The notes: generated by a model from the sequence alone, not told the origin. Shown: positions 1 through 9,710, counted from the stretch's first letter. The stretch: 64,000 bases of DNA from Chitinophaga dinghuensis (GCF_003259435.1 NZ_QLMA01000007.1:310001-374000), one strand, 5' to 3'. A program made the numbers and translations.

Positions 1-459
1 GGCTGGGATTCTATCGGCGACTTCTCCCAGGCACGGGCACTGGCCAGGTTCCTGGATCGCCTGGACAGCCAGGATCAACTCACCAAAACCATTATCTATA
101 ACCTGAACCCTGCCGATAATGAACTAATGGCTACTATGACCGGCAACTTTAATGATGGTAGCATCGCAGGTAAAGTGCAATTTGGAGCTGCCTGGTGGTT
201 TCTGGATCAAAAGGAGGGAATGACTAAGCAAATGAATGCGCTGTCAAATATGGGGCTCTTATCGCGGTTTGTGGGTATGCTGACAGACTCCCGCAGCTTC
301 CTCTCTTATCCTCGTCATGAATATTTCCGCAGATTACTCTGCGATATGCTGGGAGAAGAGATGGAAAAAGGAGAGATCCCAGACGACATGGCACTGGTAG
401 GAAGTATGGTGCGCGATATCTGTTATAACAACGCCAGCAACTATTTTGGTTGGCACTAA
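1..459 (+). CDS. uxaC: Glucuronate isomerase (uronate isomerase), 3' part only
   Basis: The reading frame is open from the first base, so the start lies outside the window and about 152 C-terminal residues are visible. They match the end of the UxaC family: a WWF-DQK-G motif, then the conserved GLLSRFVGMLTDSRSF stretch and the YxRHEYFRR motif, ending in a DICYNNA-like helix. UxaC (EC 5.3.1.12) is a cytosolic TIM-barrel metalloenzyme of the amidohydrolase superfamily. It converts glucuronate to fructuronate and galacturonate to tagaturonate, the first step of hexuronate breakdown. The family is usually about 470 residues, so roughly a third is seen. Neighbouring hexuronate genes, if any, would be to the left. 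No plus-strand terminator with a T-run is obvious after the stop. Confidence 0.93.
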   Translation, partial: GWDSIGDFSQARALARFLDRLDSQDQLTKTIIYNLNPADNELMATMTGNFNDGSIAGKVQFGAAWWFLDQKEGMTKQMNALSNMGLLSRFVGMLTDSRSFLSYPRHEYFRRLLCDMLGEEMEKGEIPDDMALVGSMVRDICYNNASNYFGWH

Positions 460-557
460 ATCCGCTATGGTACAAAATACCGATCTTTGCTGCCTTACTG
501 CTTATGCTGCTCTGCAAGAAAAAATACCTGAACGGCGCCAAAGGCGTCGTTCAGAAT

Positions 558-586
558 AAAAAGCCCGGATAAGGAATTATCCGGGC
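558..586 (-). terminator. Rho-independent terminator of the SusCD-TlpA operon
   Basis: A perfect 10-bp stem (563-572 with 577-586) with a 4-nt loop. Read on the minus strand it is followed by five T (558-562). It lies 40 bp beyond the stop of the last gene of the minus-strand operon. Confidence 0.85.
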
Positions 587-625
587 GACATAAATCACAT
601 TCATCGGGAAATGATGATAAACCAA

Positions 626-1792
626 CTATTCTCCAAATATTTTCTTCAGTTCATTATCCAGATCGGTACCGCCACCGCCAACTTCTTTGAAGATGATACG
701 GCCGGATTTATCCAGTAAGAGTTTAGTTGGGAAACCGGAAACAGCGTACTGTGCTACCAGATCAGATTTGTTCTTATCAAAGTTGTTCAGGACATGCAAC
801 CATGGCAGGTCGTCTCCCTTTACACATTTCTGCCATTTCTCTTTTGCTTCCTTCACATCATCTTCTTTCTCGTTGGCAATGCCAAGGATTTCAAATCCCT
901 TAGATTTATATTTAGCGTATAATTCTTTCAGGTGTGGATTGCTGGCTCTGCACGGACCGCACCAGCTACCCCAGAAATCAATCAGGACATACTTACCCTG
1001 GAGAGAGCTGAGTGTAAGCGGATTGCCGTTCAGATCAGGTTTGGTGAAATCAGGGGCTTTGGAACCAATAGCGGTGGTTCTTACACCTTTGATACGCTCT
1101 GCAAGATTTTTACCGCTTTCAGTCGCTTTCAGATCGGAAGAGAGTTTATTGAATGTTTTCTCCATGTCGTCAATCGCATAATTGTCGAACATACGCAACA
1201 GCATAATTACACTGACAAAAGACTTTGGATGTTTGTTTACCCATTCCTTCTGGATGTCTTCTATCTTCTTGGTATTAGCCGTCATCTCTGCCATCTTGGC
1301 TTTACGGGCAGTACTATCTGCCGGCGCTTTCATTTTGGCGGTTTCTTTACGCAGTTCCCAGTTCTTCTGCACCAGCGGTAGCGTTTTTTCCTTGAGGGTA
1401 TTGAATTCATCATTCAATTTGCCACCAGTCACCTTTGCCATGAAGAGTTCATTGGCATCACCGGTAATGGTAACAGGTTTGTCTGTCATAAAGAACTCCA
1501 GGAATGGAGCAGGCATGAACATACCCCCTTTTACATACTCATACTTGGAAGATGGATGAGTACTGCCCATCATCACGAGAGAAGTACCACTGTGTTCCCC
1601 GGAGAACTCAAAATGATCTCCCTGGCGAATAGTGCCCGTATCTTCTGTTTTATGATTGTCTGTTACAATACTAGCTTTCAGTTTGTAACCCTCTTCGCCT
1701 TTAATATCAGCTTTGATAATGTATTTCTGCTGAGCGAAGGAAAAAGAGGCCAGCAGTAAGCTGCTGGCCAGGGTAATGGTTGTTTTTTTCAT
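626..1792 (-). CDS. TlpA-family thioredoxin with DUF4369-like N-terminus
   Basis: A 388-residue exported protein. Residues 1-20 form a signal peptide ending in SFAQQ. Residues about 23-115 resemble the beta-rich DUF4369 domain often found before Bacteroidota thioredoxins. A charged helical linker follows, and a TlpA/AhpC-like thioredoxin domain starts near residue 243. The redox motif WCGPC has its cysteines at 278 and 281, and the cis-proline segment is visible as SGFPT. Such proteins act in the periplasm as thiol-disulfide oxidoreductases, usually reducing. It is the last gene of a four-gene operon, 13 bp after another TlpA protein, and is followed by a strong terminator. The substrate is unknown; the operon position suggests the SusCD system or its cargo. 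Confidence 0.85.
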   Translation of the reverse strand: MKKTTITLASSLLLASFSFAQQKYIIKADIKGEEGYKLKASIVTDNHKTEDTGTIRQGDHFEFSGEHSGTSLVMMGSTHPSSKYEYVKGGMFMPAPFLEFFMTDKPVTITGDANELFMAKVTGGKLNDEFNTLKEKTLPLVQKNWELRKETAKMKAPADSTARKAKMAEMTANTKKIEDIQKEWVNKHPKSFVSVIMLLRMFDNYAIDDMEKTFNKLSSDLKATESGKNLAERIKGVRTTAIGSKAPDFTKPDLNGNPLTLSSLQGKYVLIDFWGSWCGPCRASNPHLKELYAKYKSKGFEILGIANEKEDDVKEAKEKWQKCVKGDDLPWLHVLNNFDKNKSDLVAQYAVSGFPTKLLLDKSGRIIFKEVGGGGTDLDNELKKIFGE

Positions 1793-1805
1793 GGTTGGTG
1801 TTTGA

Positions 1806-3041
1806 TTAAAACGAAGTCATAGACATAGCTGCCGCTGCTTTCTTAGGAGCTGCAGTGGTGCCTTTCTCGAGGATGCTTTTCACTTTTGCTGCTGCTTCTT
1901 CGGTAAAACCGGTAAAACGTTCTGCTATGTTTCCTGCCGGATCCACCAGATACATGGTTGGAATACCGGAGAACTGGAATTCTTTCATGGTGTTGTCTTT
2001 ATTGTCAGACAACAACTGCAGCCATGGCATATTCTCTTCTTTCATCGCTTTTTTCCATGCATTATTATCTGTGTCAATGGAAATGCTGGCTACAGCGAAA
2101 CCTTTATCTTTATATGCTTCGTAAATTTCTTTTACATGTGGAATGGCCTGACGGCAAGGTCCGCACCAGCTGGCCCAGAAATCTACCAGTAAATATTTAC
2201 CCTTATACTGATCCAGCCCAGCCAGCGTACCATCCGGAGTAGGATATTTCACGGAAGGCATCGGCTGACCGTTTTTCAGTCTTTTCGCCTGATTCATATT
2301 GTAGATGATGGTCTCTTTCAACGCTTTCGCTTCTGTCAGCCATGGATAAGTCTTCATCAGGTCTTCCAGCAGCCCCATCGCTTTGTCGTATCTCTCGCCA
2401 GCCTCTGTTCCTGCCATACCTCTGATCGCATAGATAGTCACCGGACGATTTTTATACACGCGCATCAGAAGGTTCTGACGCTGCTCGTAGTCTTCGTTAA
2501 TAGGACTATACACCTTTCTGGTATCGAGGTAATGTGTGAAATTGGTATCAGTAGATTTTTTTGCGTAATAAGCGGCATTATAATCATCAATACCTCTGCG
2601 ATAATTGTTTTCACTATTCAGTACATACTGATTAATGAAGTTATTATCAGCAGAACCTTCTACGAAGTTGTAGTGAGGGATTTTTACTTTGTAACGAGAG
2701 GTGTCGTAACCACGCATGGCCACTTTTACATCGGCATCGCTCCAGAAAGAGGCGTGATCCCAATACATCGCATTAATGGTATAAATACCCTGATGATCTT
2801 GTTTTAATTTAAAAGTAAAGGTCTTGTCTGGCCCTACTACTACGGAATCTACGGGAGTGGGTTTGCCGGAAAGATTCTCTTTCATCAGCCACACTTTATT
2901 CACTTCCTGGCGTGGGTCTGTAAACTCAACGGAACCTTTTACGGTGATGGATTTTACCACTTTATTCTGCTGCGCCAGCAGGGCTAATGGTGTGGCCAGT
3001 AACGCCAGTGGCATCCACATTTTTAAAACTACTTTTTTCAT
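1806..3041 (-). CDS. TlpA-family thiol-disulfide oxidoreductase
   Basis: A 411-residue exported protein. The signal peptide is about residues 1-24 (LLAQQ). A beta-rich N-terminal region (about 30-125) is DUF4369-like. A helical middle section leads to a C-terminal thioredoxin domain with WASWCGPC (Cys293 and Cys296) and a GIPT cis-proline loop. After the thioredoxin fold there is an Ala/Lys-rich tail ending in AAAMSMTSF. It lies 24 bp downstream of the SusD gene and 13 bp upstream of a second TlpA protein, so it is clearly co-transcribed. The two proteins share fold and order of parts but differ enough to be an old duplication or separate recruitment. The function is inferred from family knowledge only: a periplasmic disulfide reductase or isomerase. 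Confidence 0.85.
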   Translation of the reverse strand: MKKVVLKMWMPLALLATPLALLAQQNKVVKSITVKGSVEFTDPRQEVNKVWLMKENLSGKPTPVDSVVVGPDKTFTFKLKQDHQGIYTINAMYWDHASFWSDADVKVAMRGYDTSRYKVKIPHYNFVEGSADNNFINQYVLNSENNYRRGIDDYNAAYYAKKSTDTNFTHYLDTRKVYSPINEDYEQRQNLLMRVYKNRPVTIYAIRGMAGTEAGERYDKAMGLLEDLMKTYPWLTEAKALKETIIYNMNQAKRLKNGQPMPSVKYPTPDGTLAGLDQYKGKYLLVDFWASWCGPCRQAIPHVKEIYEAYKDKGFAVASISIDTDNNAWKKAMKEENMPWLQLLSDNKDNTMKEFQFSGIPTMYLVDPAGNIAERFTGFTEEAAAKVKSILEKGTTAAPKKAAAAMSMTSF

Positions 3042-3065
3042 TGGTGGTATGTTATATTTTAAATT

Positions 3066-4406
3066 TTATTTCGTGTAATCCGGGTTTTGATCCAGGTAAG
3101 GATTAATGGAGAATTCCCTGGAAGGTAAAGGCAACAAAGCATGTGTTACCGGTTGTCCGAAGGATTGTATCCATGCATCGCGTTTACCAAAACGCGCCAT
3201 ATCCTGCCAGCGTAATCTTTCTCCAATAAACTCTCTTCTTCTTTCCTGTTCAATTTCTGCGAGAAATGCCGCTGGAGAAGCAAAGTCGCTGTTGTTACGG
3301 GTACTTGCCTTACGGGCTGTTCTCAGTTGGTTATACCTGGTCACATCCACGGTTCCCTTACGGGCAGTCGCTTCGGCCACAATCAGGTATGCTTCACTGT
3401 AGCGGCAAACAGGGTAGGAGTTACTCAACTCCTGCGGGAACTTCATGACGAAGTATACGCTGTCGATAATACTGCCACCTTTTGTACGCTGATAAAAGGA
3501 TTTACGAATATCGGTCGGGTCGTAAGACTTCACCAGGTTGGAATCTGCCCAGGTGTTGCCGGATCCGGCCACATTGGTACCGCCGTTCTTGCCTGGTCCC
3601 AGTACGGTTGGAAGGCCATACATATTCGAACCGCCTGTATTTGTTTCATTTACTTTGTAGAGGGCTTCGGTGCTGTTCACTGCAGATTTGAAAATATCTC
3701 CGAAGTTGGAAGTAAGTGTCAGTTTCCCTGAATTTAATACCGCATTCGCCATTGTCAGTGCATCATCATTTCTGCCCAGATTCAGGTACAGTCTGGCCAA
3801 CAGCAGCTGTGCTGCTTGTTTGGAACCGGTAGTAGGATTGGTATAATCCGGAGAAAGACTGGCGGCCTGTAACAGATCTGTTTCAATCTGCTGATTTACT
3901 TCTGCCAGCGTTTTTCTCACTGCCCTGGTCTTTGGATCTTCGTTGCCATACACCAATGGCACTCCTCCAAAATGTTCAGACAACATCATGTAGGAATAGG
4001 CACGGAGCAGATAGGCTTCCCCAACAGTTGAACGAATAGTGGTATCAGATGCATGCTCCCCGGCATATTTCAGAATCATGTTCACATTGGCAATAGCAGC
4101 ATAAGGCTGTTTGAACATGAAGGTGAGGGTATTGTCCAGAGATGTTACGTTACAAGCTTCCCAGGAAGGAAGTGATACGGACTGAAGATCATCTGTCATA
4201 ATATCCTGGTAGTCATAATACAGGTAAAATGCATTATTACTGGTAAGCGATAATTTAGCGCCACCGATTACCAGTGGTAAATTGGTACTGTTTAACTGTT
4301 GGTAGGTAATTTGTGTATCCGGAACTACCTGGTCCAGTTTGTTGCTGCAGGCGCTCATAGAAAGTAAGCTACCGGCAACGCATATATGTGAAAGATATTT
4401 TTTCAT
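3066..4406 (-). CDS. SusD/RagB-family nutrient-binding outer-membrane lipoprotein
   Basis: A 446-residue protein with a lipoprotein signal: the lipobox ends LSMSAC with Cys20 as the lipidated residue. The body has the SusD plan of TPR-like helices, including the EAYLLRAY motif typical of SusD/RagB helices, and a C-terminal RRREFIGERLRWQDMARFG segment. SusD proteins sit on the cell surface as the lid of the SusC channel and bind the imported ligand. The gene starts 11 bp after the SusC stop. The ligand cannot be read from the sequence. No glycoside hydrolase or peptidase lies in the operon, and the two TlpA partners argue against a classic polysaccharide locus. Confidence 0.9.
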   Translation of the reverse strand: MKKYLSHICVAGSLLSMSACSNKLDQVVPDTQITYQQLNSTNLPLVIGGAKLSLTSNNAFYLYYDYQDIMTDDLQSVSLPSWEACNVTSLDNTLTFMFKQPYAAIANVNMILKYAGEHASDTTIRSTVGEAYLLRAYSYMMLSEHFGGVPLVYGNEDPKTRAVRKTLAEVNQQIETDLLQAASLSPDYTNPTTGSKQAAQLLLARLYLNLGRNDDALTMANAVLNSGKLTLTSNFGDIFKSAVNSTEALYKVNETNTGGSNMYGLPTVLGPGKNGGTNVAGSGNTWADSNLVKSYDPTDIRKSFYQRTKGGSIIDSVYFVMKFPQELSNSYPVCRYSEAYLIVAEATARKGTVDVTRYNQLRTARKASTRNNSDFASPAAFLAEIEQERRREFIGERLRWQDMARFGKRDAWIQSFGQPVTHALLPLPSREFSINPYLDQNPDYTK

Positions 4407-4417
4407 GTTGCAAAGGA

Positions 4418-7400
4418 TTAAAATGAAAGATCAACACCAATAACTGTAGCACGTGGATTCGGCAGGTTAGTACTTACGATACCTGAATTGGAAGCCGCTT
4501 CGGGATCAAATCCAATGTATTTGGTAATTGTAAATACATTCTGTGCAGAACAGTAAATCCTTGCACTGTTGATTTTTGCTTTTTTCAATATTGTTTGCGG
4601 TACGGCATAGCTGACAGTCAGGTTACGCAGACGCAGGTACGAAGCATCATACACAAACTGTGTGGATGGACGATAGTTCCAGTCATTCGTTTTTCCTGCA
4701 CCATGTGCGCCTGTAATAGCGCGTGGTACATCTGTGATATCGCCTGGCTTCCTCCATCTTTTGTTCACGATATCGAACTTGTTTGGCATAATACCGGTGT
4801 AGTCCACATCATAACTTCTCAAGGTCTGCTCATAATAATCATACACTTTATTACCTACCACATAGCTGAACAATGCTTCCACACTAAAACCTTTGTATCC
4901 GAATGTCAGCGTAGTGCCACCGATAAACTTAGGCATGGCGATGGGAACAGTAATCATGTCCTTGGAATCAATGCTGCCGTCCTTATTTTGATCTTTGTAG
5001 ATCATATCTCCTGTTTGCGGATCTACGCCCAAAGATTCATATACCAGTACGGAACCAACAGACTGGCCCACTTTCGCTTTAGACTGCGGACCACCGAAAA
5101 TGAAAGTACCGTAGTTGGTCAGAGAGTCTTTCAGGGAAAGAATTTCATTGCGGTTGATGTTCATGTTGGTAGCTACTTTCCAGCTGAAAGCTTTTCCTGC
5201 TTTGCTGCTGAGGGCAAGTTCCAGGTCCATACCCTTGTTGCGGATATTGCCGATATTGTCCGGAATAGAGGCAGCGCCATAGATCCAGGAGATATCGTTC
5301 TTGCTCATCAGACCATCGGTGGTTTTGTTATAGTAATCCAACACGATAGTGAGGCGATTGGCGAACAATGCGGCATCGATACCTGCATCTACCTGTCTGG
5401 TACGCTCCCAGTGAATCTCCGGGTTGCCGATAGTACTGCCCATTTGTAAAGCGGAATTACCGTTGTAGGAGGTGGCCAGCAACAGATTTTGTGCATCCCA
5501 GTAGCCTACCGGACGTATGTTTCCACTGATACCATAACTACTGCGTAATTTCAACTGATTGATGAATCGATTGTCGGCCAGGAAATTTTCTTTAGCGAGA
5601 TCCCAACCTCCGGAAATGGAGGGGAACCAGCTGTAACGGTGTGCAGCTAACAGCTTGGAGTCGCCATCACGACGGAGAGAGGCATTCAGCATGTACTTAC
5701 CTTGCCAGTCAATACCTGCACGCGCAAAGATCGCATCTGATAATTCCTTGTACGAAAGGTTATTATTGGAAATATTGGCAGTACTTCCATAAGTAGAACC
5801 AGCAGAAGCGCCAGTGATACCATCAATTTTTGGGAAACCCAAAATATCATAACCCAGACCGTTCAGCTCGGTGCTATAAAAGGTATAACCTGCTGTAGCA
5901 TTGATTCCCAGCTTACTGATACGCTTCGTATAGGTAAAGTAGTTATCGAAGTTATAGGTGAAGTTGTCTGCGCCACTCAGTTTAAACTGCCCCTTATTAA
6001 ACGCGCCGAGGTAAGAGAACGGCGTATAGAAATCGCGGTTCAGGGTATTGTATTTAGTGGCATTGAAGGAAGACCGGAACTGCAAATCCTTTGTCAGTGT
6101 CAGGTCTGCTGTCAATCGACCTATATAAGAATTGGTCTTATATTTATTCGTTATGCCCATCATTGCTCCCAGTGGATGCTGCTGCTGGCCTACATAATAG
6201 CCCAGTGTGCCATCCGCATTGATCACCGGATCTTCCGGCGTATCAGGGCGGGCATTGAACGCCGCCACTATTGGGTTGGATATATTCTTCTGAACAGACT
6301 GGGTGATATTAATACCACCATTCAGTTTTAACCAGGAATTTACAATCTGCGTAACATCCAGTCGGCCTGTATAACGTTCATAATTACCCATACCCATTGC
6401 CGCAGCTTCTGAATAACGACCGAGGGACATATAATAATTATTCTTATCTCCGCCGCCGCTCATGTTGGCCTGTACATTGTTGACAGGGGCGTTCTTCTGT
6501 TTGATAGCTGCCAGCCAGTCGGTACTTCTGTTGGCCATTTGCAATCCGTCAATCTGGCTTTGCAACGTTTTCTTTTCGTTGTTCAGCTGACTGATTTGCG
6601 CAGGTGTAAGACCGTTGTTTGGATTCGCCAACTGCGTATTAATATCGCCGATACGATTGGTACGTGCATCATTGAAAGCCGATTTGTACTCGTCCGTGGT
6701 CAGCATACGGCGATTGGTAGGCACATTGTTGCCACCGGTATACGCGTTTACTGAGAAGGTCGGACGACTGTTCATTTTACCTTTTTTAGTGGTGATAATA
6801 ATTACACCGCTGGAACCACGGGCGCCGTAGATAGCTGCTGATGCTGCATCTTTCAGTACCTCCATGCTTTCTATATCCTGGGGGTTGATGGTATTCAGGT
6901 TGATGGAATTGCCTTCCACCACCAGTCCGTCAACAACCAGCAAGGGGTTGGTTGCCGTTCCGCTTACCGACTGTGCACCGCGGATCTGGATATTCGGCGT
7001 AGTACCAGGCGTACCGTTGGTGCTGGCCACAAAAACACCGGCAACCCTTCCCTGCAGGGCTTTTCCCGCATCACTCACAATATTTTTTTCCGGCGCCAAC
7101 GCACTACTGTTTACCGTCGAAATCGAATTGGTAACAGTTCCGCGCTGCTGGGTACCATACCCTACAACTACTGCACTGTTTAGTTCAACTGCTTTGATAC
7201 GCATCAGAAATGGCTGTCCTGTTTTAATCAGACTGGCCTGCATGATGATGTTCTCAAAACCAATGGAAGAAATTTGTATCTGCGAATTCGCAGGAACATT
7301 CAACTCAAATTCACCGTTTGCGTTCGTGGTTACGCCTTTGGCAGTACCGATTACTTTTACAGTGGCTCCTGGTACTGGTTGCCTGGTGATGGAGTCCCGA

Positions 7401-7480
7401 ACAGTGCCCTTCAACACTTGTTGTGCTGCAGCAGCCATACTGCCTGCACAAAGAAGGGATAATAAGACTAGCTTTCTCAT
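4418..7480 (-). CDS. SusC/RagA-family TonB-linked outer-membrane transporter
   Basis: A 1020-residue protein. It has a signal peptide (residues about 1-19), a carboxypeptidase-regulatory-like beta-sandwich (about 22-90, opening LKGTVRDS), then a TonB plug with the SusC signature features: VVVGYGTQ, the IQIRGAQS segment, PLLVVDG and the DAASAAIYGARGSSGVIIITTKKG stretch read in parts. The rest is a 22-strand-type barrel ending in VDLSF, with terminal Phe as usual for outer-membrane proteins. It drives TonB-dependent import of a ligand captured by the SusD partner. It is the first gene of the operon. A 198-bp divergent region separates it from the LytS/LytTR genes at 7679-10411, a likely regulator pair by position. 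Confidence 0.93.
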   Translation of the reverse strand: MRKLVLLSLLCAGSMAAAAQQVLKGTVRDSITRQPVPGATVKVIGTAKGVTTNANGEFELNVPANSQIQISSIGFENIIMQASLIKTGQPFLMRIKAVELNSAVVVGYGTQQRGTVTNSISTVNSSALAPEKNIVSDAGKALQGRVAGVFVASTNGTPGTTPNIQIRGAQSVSGTATNPLLVVDGLVVEGNSINLNTINPQDIESMEVLKDAASAAIYGARGSSGVIIITTKKGKMNSRPTFSVNAYTGGNNVPTNRRMLTTDEYKSAFNDARTNRIGDINTQLANPNNGLTPAQISQLNNEKKTLQSQIDGLQMANRSTDWLAAIKQKNAPVNNVQANMSGGGDKNNYYMSLGRYSEAAAMGMGNYERYTGRLDVTQIVNSWLKLNGGINITQSVQKNISNPIVAAFNARPDTPEDPVINADGTLGYYVGQQQHPLGAMMGITNKYKTNSYIGRLTADLTLTKDLQFRSSFNATKYNTLNRDFYTPFSYLGAFNKGQFKLSGADNFTYNFDNYFTYTKRISKLGINATAGYTFYSTELNGLGYDILGFPKIDGITGASAGSTYGSTANISNNNLSYKELSDAIFARAGIDWQGKYMLNASLRRDGDSKLLAAHRYSWFPSISGGWDLAKENFLADNRFINQLKLRSSYGISGNIRPVGYWDAQNLLLATSYNGNSALQMGSTIGNPEIHWERTRQVDAGIDAALFANRLTIVLDYYNKTTDGLMSKNDISWIYGAASIPDNIGNIRNKGMDLELALSSKAGKAFSWKVATNMNINRNEILSLKDSLTNYGTFIFGGPQSKAKVGQSVGSVLVYESLGVDPQTGDMIYKDQNKDGSIDSKDMITVPIAMPKFIGGTTLTFGYKGFSVEALFSYVVGNKVYDYYEQTLRSYDVDYTGIMPNKFDIVNKRWRKPGDITDVPRAITGAHGAGKTNDWNYRPSTQFVYDASYLRLRNLTVSYAVPQTILKKAKINSARIYCSAQNVFTITKYIGFDPEAASNSGIVSTNLPNPRATVIGVDLSF

Positions 7481-7678
7481 GACAATAGTTGGTTGATTTT
7501 TATTATGGATGACCCCAGCTGGAATAGGCTACCAAAGTACAGATACACTTGATAAATTCCTCAGAAAAAGGACGTATCGGATACAAAAATGTACAATCAG
7601 GTATTTTACGAGTACGAAAAATATTTTTAGGGAGATAGCCTCTAAACACAAGGGTTTGTGCTAATTTCATTCCTGAAG

Positions 7679-8662
7679 ATGAAATCCCATCGTGAACCAT
7701 ACCGCTACTTTATTCATGCTGCCATCTGGATGGCGCTGGTCTTGCTATATAGCTACCCATCCTTCAGGGGGAGCATGAATAATGCATATTCTTTAAGATA
7801 TGTGCTGGTTAGGAATGTTTTATATGGATTTATAAATTTTAATCTGTTTTACCTGCTGGCGTTTTGGCTATTGGATAAACCTATACGGCAACGTAAATAT
7901 TTGCTGTCTACCATTGCCGGACTGGCAGCTGTTCTATTGTTTTGTATTCTTAAATATGAAATAGGGTTCCTCTGGTTCAAGGATGTAATCCTCCAGAAAA
8001 TGATGATGGTACGCTCCATGAAACCAGGTAGTCCTCCACTACCGCCACCATATTTTAAGTTTACGGAATTTTTCAGAACAACCTTCAGAACAAGTATAGG
8101 AGTAGCCTTGCTGGCATTGGGATATCGTCTCTTCCTGAATTCCAGAAATTCAGATGATGCCGATCTTCAGTTACAATCAGATGTTATGCGGGCCACCCGG
8201 AAATATGAACGCATGCAATCCGGTTCCAGACTGTTGCTGCAACACCTCCAGGCATTAACGCCAGTCCTGGAAAAAGAAGCGACCCGTAGTGAAGAAGGCG
8301 TACAGGCTATTTTGATCCTGTCAGATCTGCTTCGTTATATGCTCTATGATAAAGCTGCCGAAGAAGGTAAAGCTGATCTGAAGAAAGAATTATTTTATTT
8401 CCAGCAATATATCTTCTTAAGAAAATACCTGTACCCAAAACAAAAAGTAATATTGGAAGTGAATGGGAGGGAGGAAGGATGGAAGGTTGAACCACTGTTG
8501 CTACAAGCCAGTACCGAAGAGCGTCTGCAGGATTTGCAGCAATACGAAGGTGAAATCCGTGTAACCGTTAATATAACAGATACGCTGGAACTGGACGTAG
8601 ATCCAATCAATAAACCGGAGCGGCATCTCCATAAAGCAAAACTATACTGTGAGCACGTTTAA
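7679..8662 (+). CDS. Degenerate LytS-type histidine kinase (pseudokinase)
   Basis: A protein of 327 residues. It has about four N-terminal membrane helices, then a region aligning by eye with the LytS-type His_kinase domain (about 178-260). The canonical NPHFLFNSLN phosphoacceptor motif reads SGSRLLLQHLQA, so the phosphorylated His is replaced by Arg184. The conserved SDLLRYMLYD stretch is kept. The C-terminus lacks the N-box ExxxNAxKH and the GxGLxN box of the ATPase domain. It is therefore unlikely to be catalytic and may modulate the intact kinase next to it. ATG 7679 is preferred; an upstream GTG (7658) would add seven residues. The last 14 bp overlap the next gene, which suggests translational coupling. 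Confidence 0.75.
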   Translation: MKSHREPYRYFIHAAIWMALVLLYSYPSFRGSMNNAYSLRYVLVRNVLYGFINFNLFYLLAFWLLDKPIRQRKYLLSTIAGLAAVLLFCILKYEIGFLWFKDVILQKMMMVRSMKPGSPPLPPPYFKFTEFFRTTFRTSIGVALLALGYRLFLNSRNSDDADLQLQSDVMRATRKYERMQSGSRLLLQHLQALTPVLEKEATRSEEGVQAILILSDLLRYMLYDKAAEEGKADLKKELFYFQQYIFLRKYLYPKQKVILEVNGREEGWKVEPLLLQASTEERLQDLQQYEGEIRVTVNITDTLELDVDPINKPERHLHKAKLYCEHV

Positions 8663-9710
8663 TCTGAAACAATTCTTTCAGCTGATGCTGTTGTTCATGC
8701 TGATTGTATATGGCATGAACCTGCTCACATTAACGGTGTTCACTAAGCAAAGCTTTCAGTCGCTCAATGTGCGTACCGGTTTCTTTGGCATTATTAATTT
8801 TCTGCAATTTTATCTGTTTTATATCTGGACAGTACCAGTATTCCTGAAGAGCAGGAACTGGATACAGTTCTTACTACGTGCCCTGCCAGTATTATGTGGG
8901 TTTATCCTACTGAAATACCTGTTGTCTGTACAAATATTTCCAAAGATAATGCTGTACCAAGGATACCGTTATGATACGGTGAGCAGGGCCAGGATTGAAA
9001 TATATACTACCTTCTGGCAATTCTTCCGTGATGGCATCTGGACAGGACTCATCATCCTGCTGGCCGCCCTCGCATTGCGATTATTCATCGAATGGCTCCG
9101 CGAGGATAAACGCCGGTCACAACTCAGACAACAGATGCAGCAGGCAGAATCAGGCTTCCTGAAAATGCAGCTGAACAGTCATTTCCTGATCAACAGTCTG
9201 AACAGCATCTACTCCCTGGCACTAGTAGGATCGCCAGAAGTAGTACCTGCCAACAAAACACTGGCACACCTCCTGTCATACATGGTTGATCAACCCAATG
9301 ATGTGGATTATCGGAGCCCCATCCGCGACGAAATCAATTACCTCTGCGATTTTATTAAACTACAAAGATTACGCACCGGCTGCGAAGCAGGTATTATCGC
9401 CAACTTCAGTAACGAACTGCCTGACAAACAAATCGCTCCCATGCTGCTGGTAGCGTTCGTGGAAAATGCCTTCAAACACGGCATTACCAATCAACCAGAT
9501 CATCCGGTACGGATAGACCTGCTGGGCGATAATAATGTTCTCCACTTCAGTGTTTTTAACCAGCGTTCAAAATATAACAAGGATAAAACGGGAGGCATTG
9601 GACTGGAAAATGTAAAGAAACGATTACAGCTGATCTACCCGGATAAACATCACCTGACGATCACTGAAACGCCGACAACTTATTTTTGTAACCTGAGTAT
9701 AAACTGGTAA
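8649..9710 (+). CDS. LytS-type sensor histidine kinase
   Basis: A 353-residue inner-membrane kinase. It has four predicted membrane helices within residues 10-145, then a His_kinase domain with SHFLINSLN (His178 as phosphoacceptor) and a HATPase domain with VENAFKHG (Asn273) and GGIGLENV. It would autophosphorylate and pass the phosphate to the LytTR regulator that starts 2 bp after its stop. The start overlaps the preceding pseudokinase gene by 14 bp. The three genes form one operon, transcribed away from the SusC-SusD-TlpA operon. The sensed signal is unknown: no extracellular sensor domain of notable size is present, so sensing may involve the membrane helices. Confidence 0.9.
   Translation: MSTFNLKQFFQLMLLFMLIVYGMNLLTLTVFTKQSFQSLNVRTGFFGIINFLQFYLFYIWTVPVFLKSRNWIQFLLRALPVLCGFILLKYLLSVQIFPKIMLYQGYRYDTVSRARIEIYTTFWQFFRDGIWTGLIILLAALALRLFIEWLREDKRRSQLRQQMQQAESGFLKMQLNSHFLINSLNSIYSLALVGSPEVVPANKTLAHLLSYMVDQPNDVDYRSPIRDEINYLCDFIKLQRLRTGCEAGIIANFSNELPDKQIAPMLLVAFVENAFKHGITNQPDHPVRIDLLGDNNVLHFSVFNQRSKYNKDKTGGIGLENVKKRLQLIYPDKHHLTITETPTTYFCNLSINW

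Noticed and set aside
453..572. A short frame after uxaC encoding a hydrophobic peptide ending in KGVVQNKKPG.
   Set aside because: It has no good start codon, overlaps the uxaC end in another frame and runs into the terminator hairpin of the opposite operon. It may be chance or a remnant.
7533..7540. A possible minus-strand promoter for the first SusC gene (TACTTTG).
   Set aside because: It lacks one base of the TAnnTTTG spacing and has no -33 element, so it was not listed.
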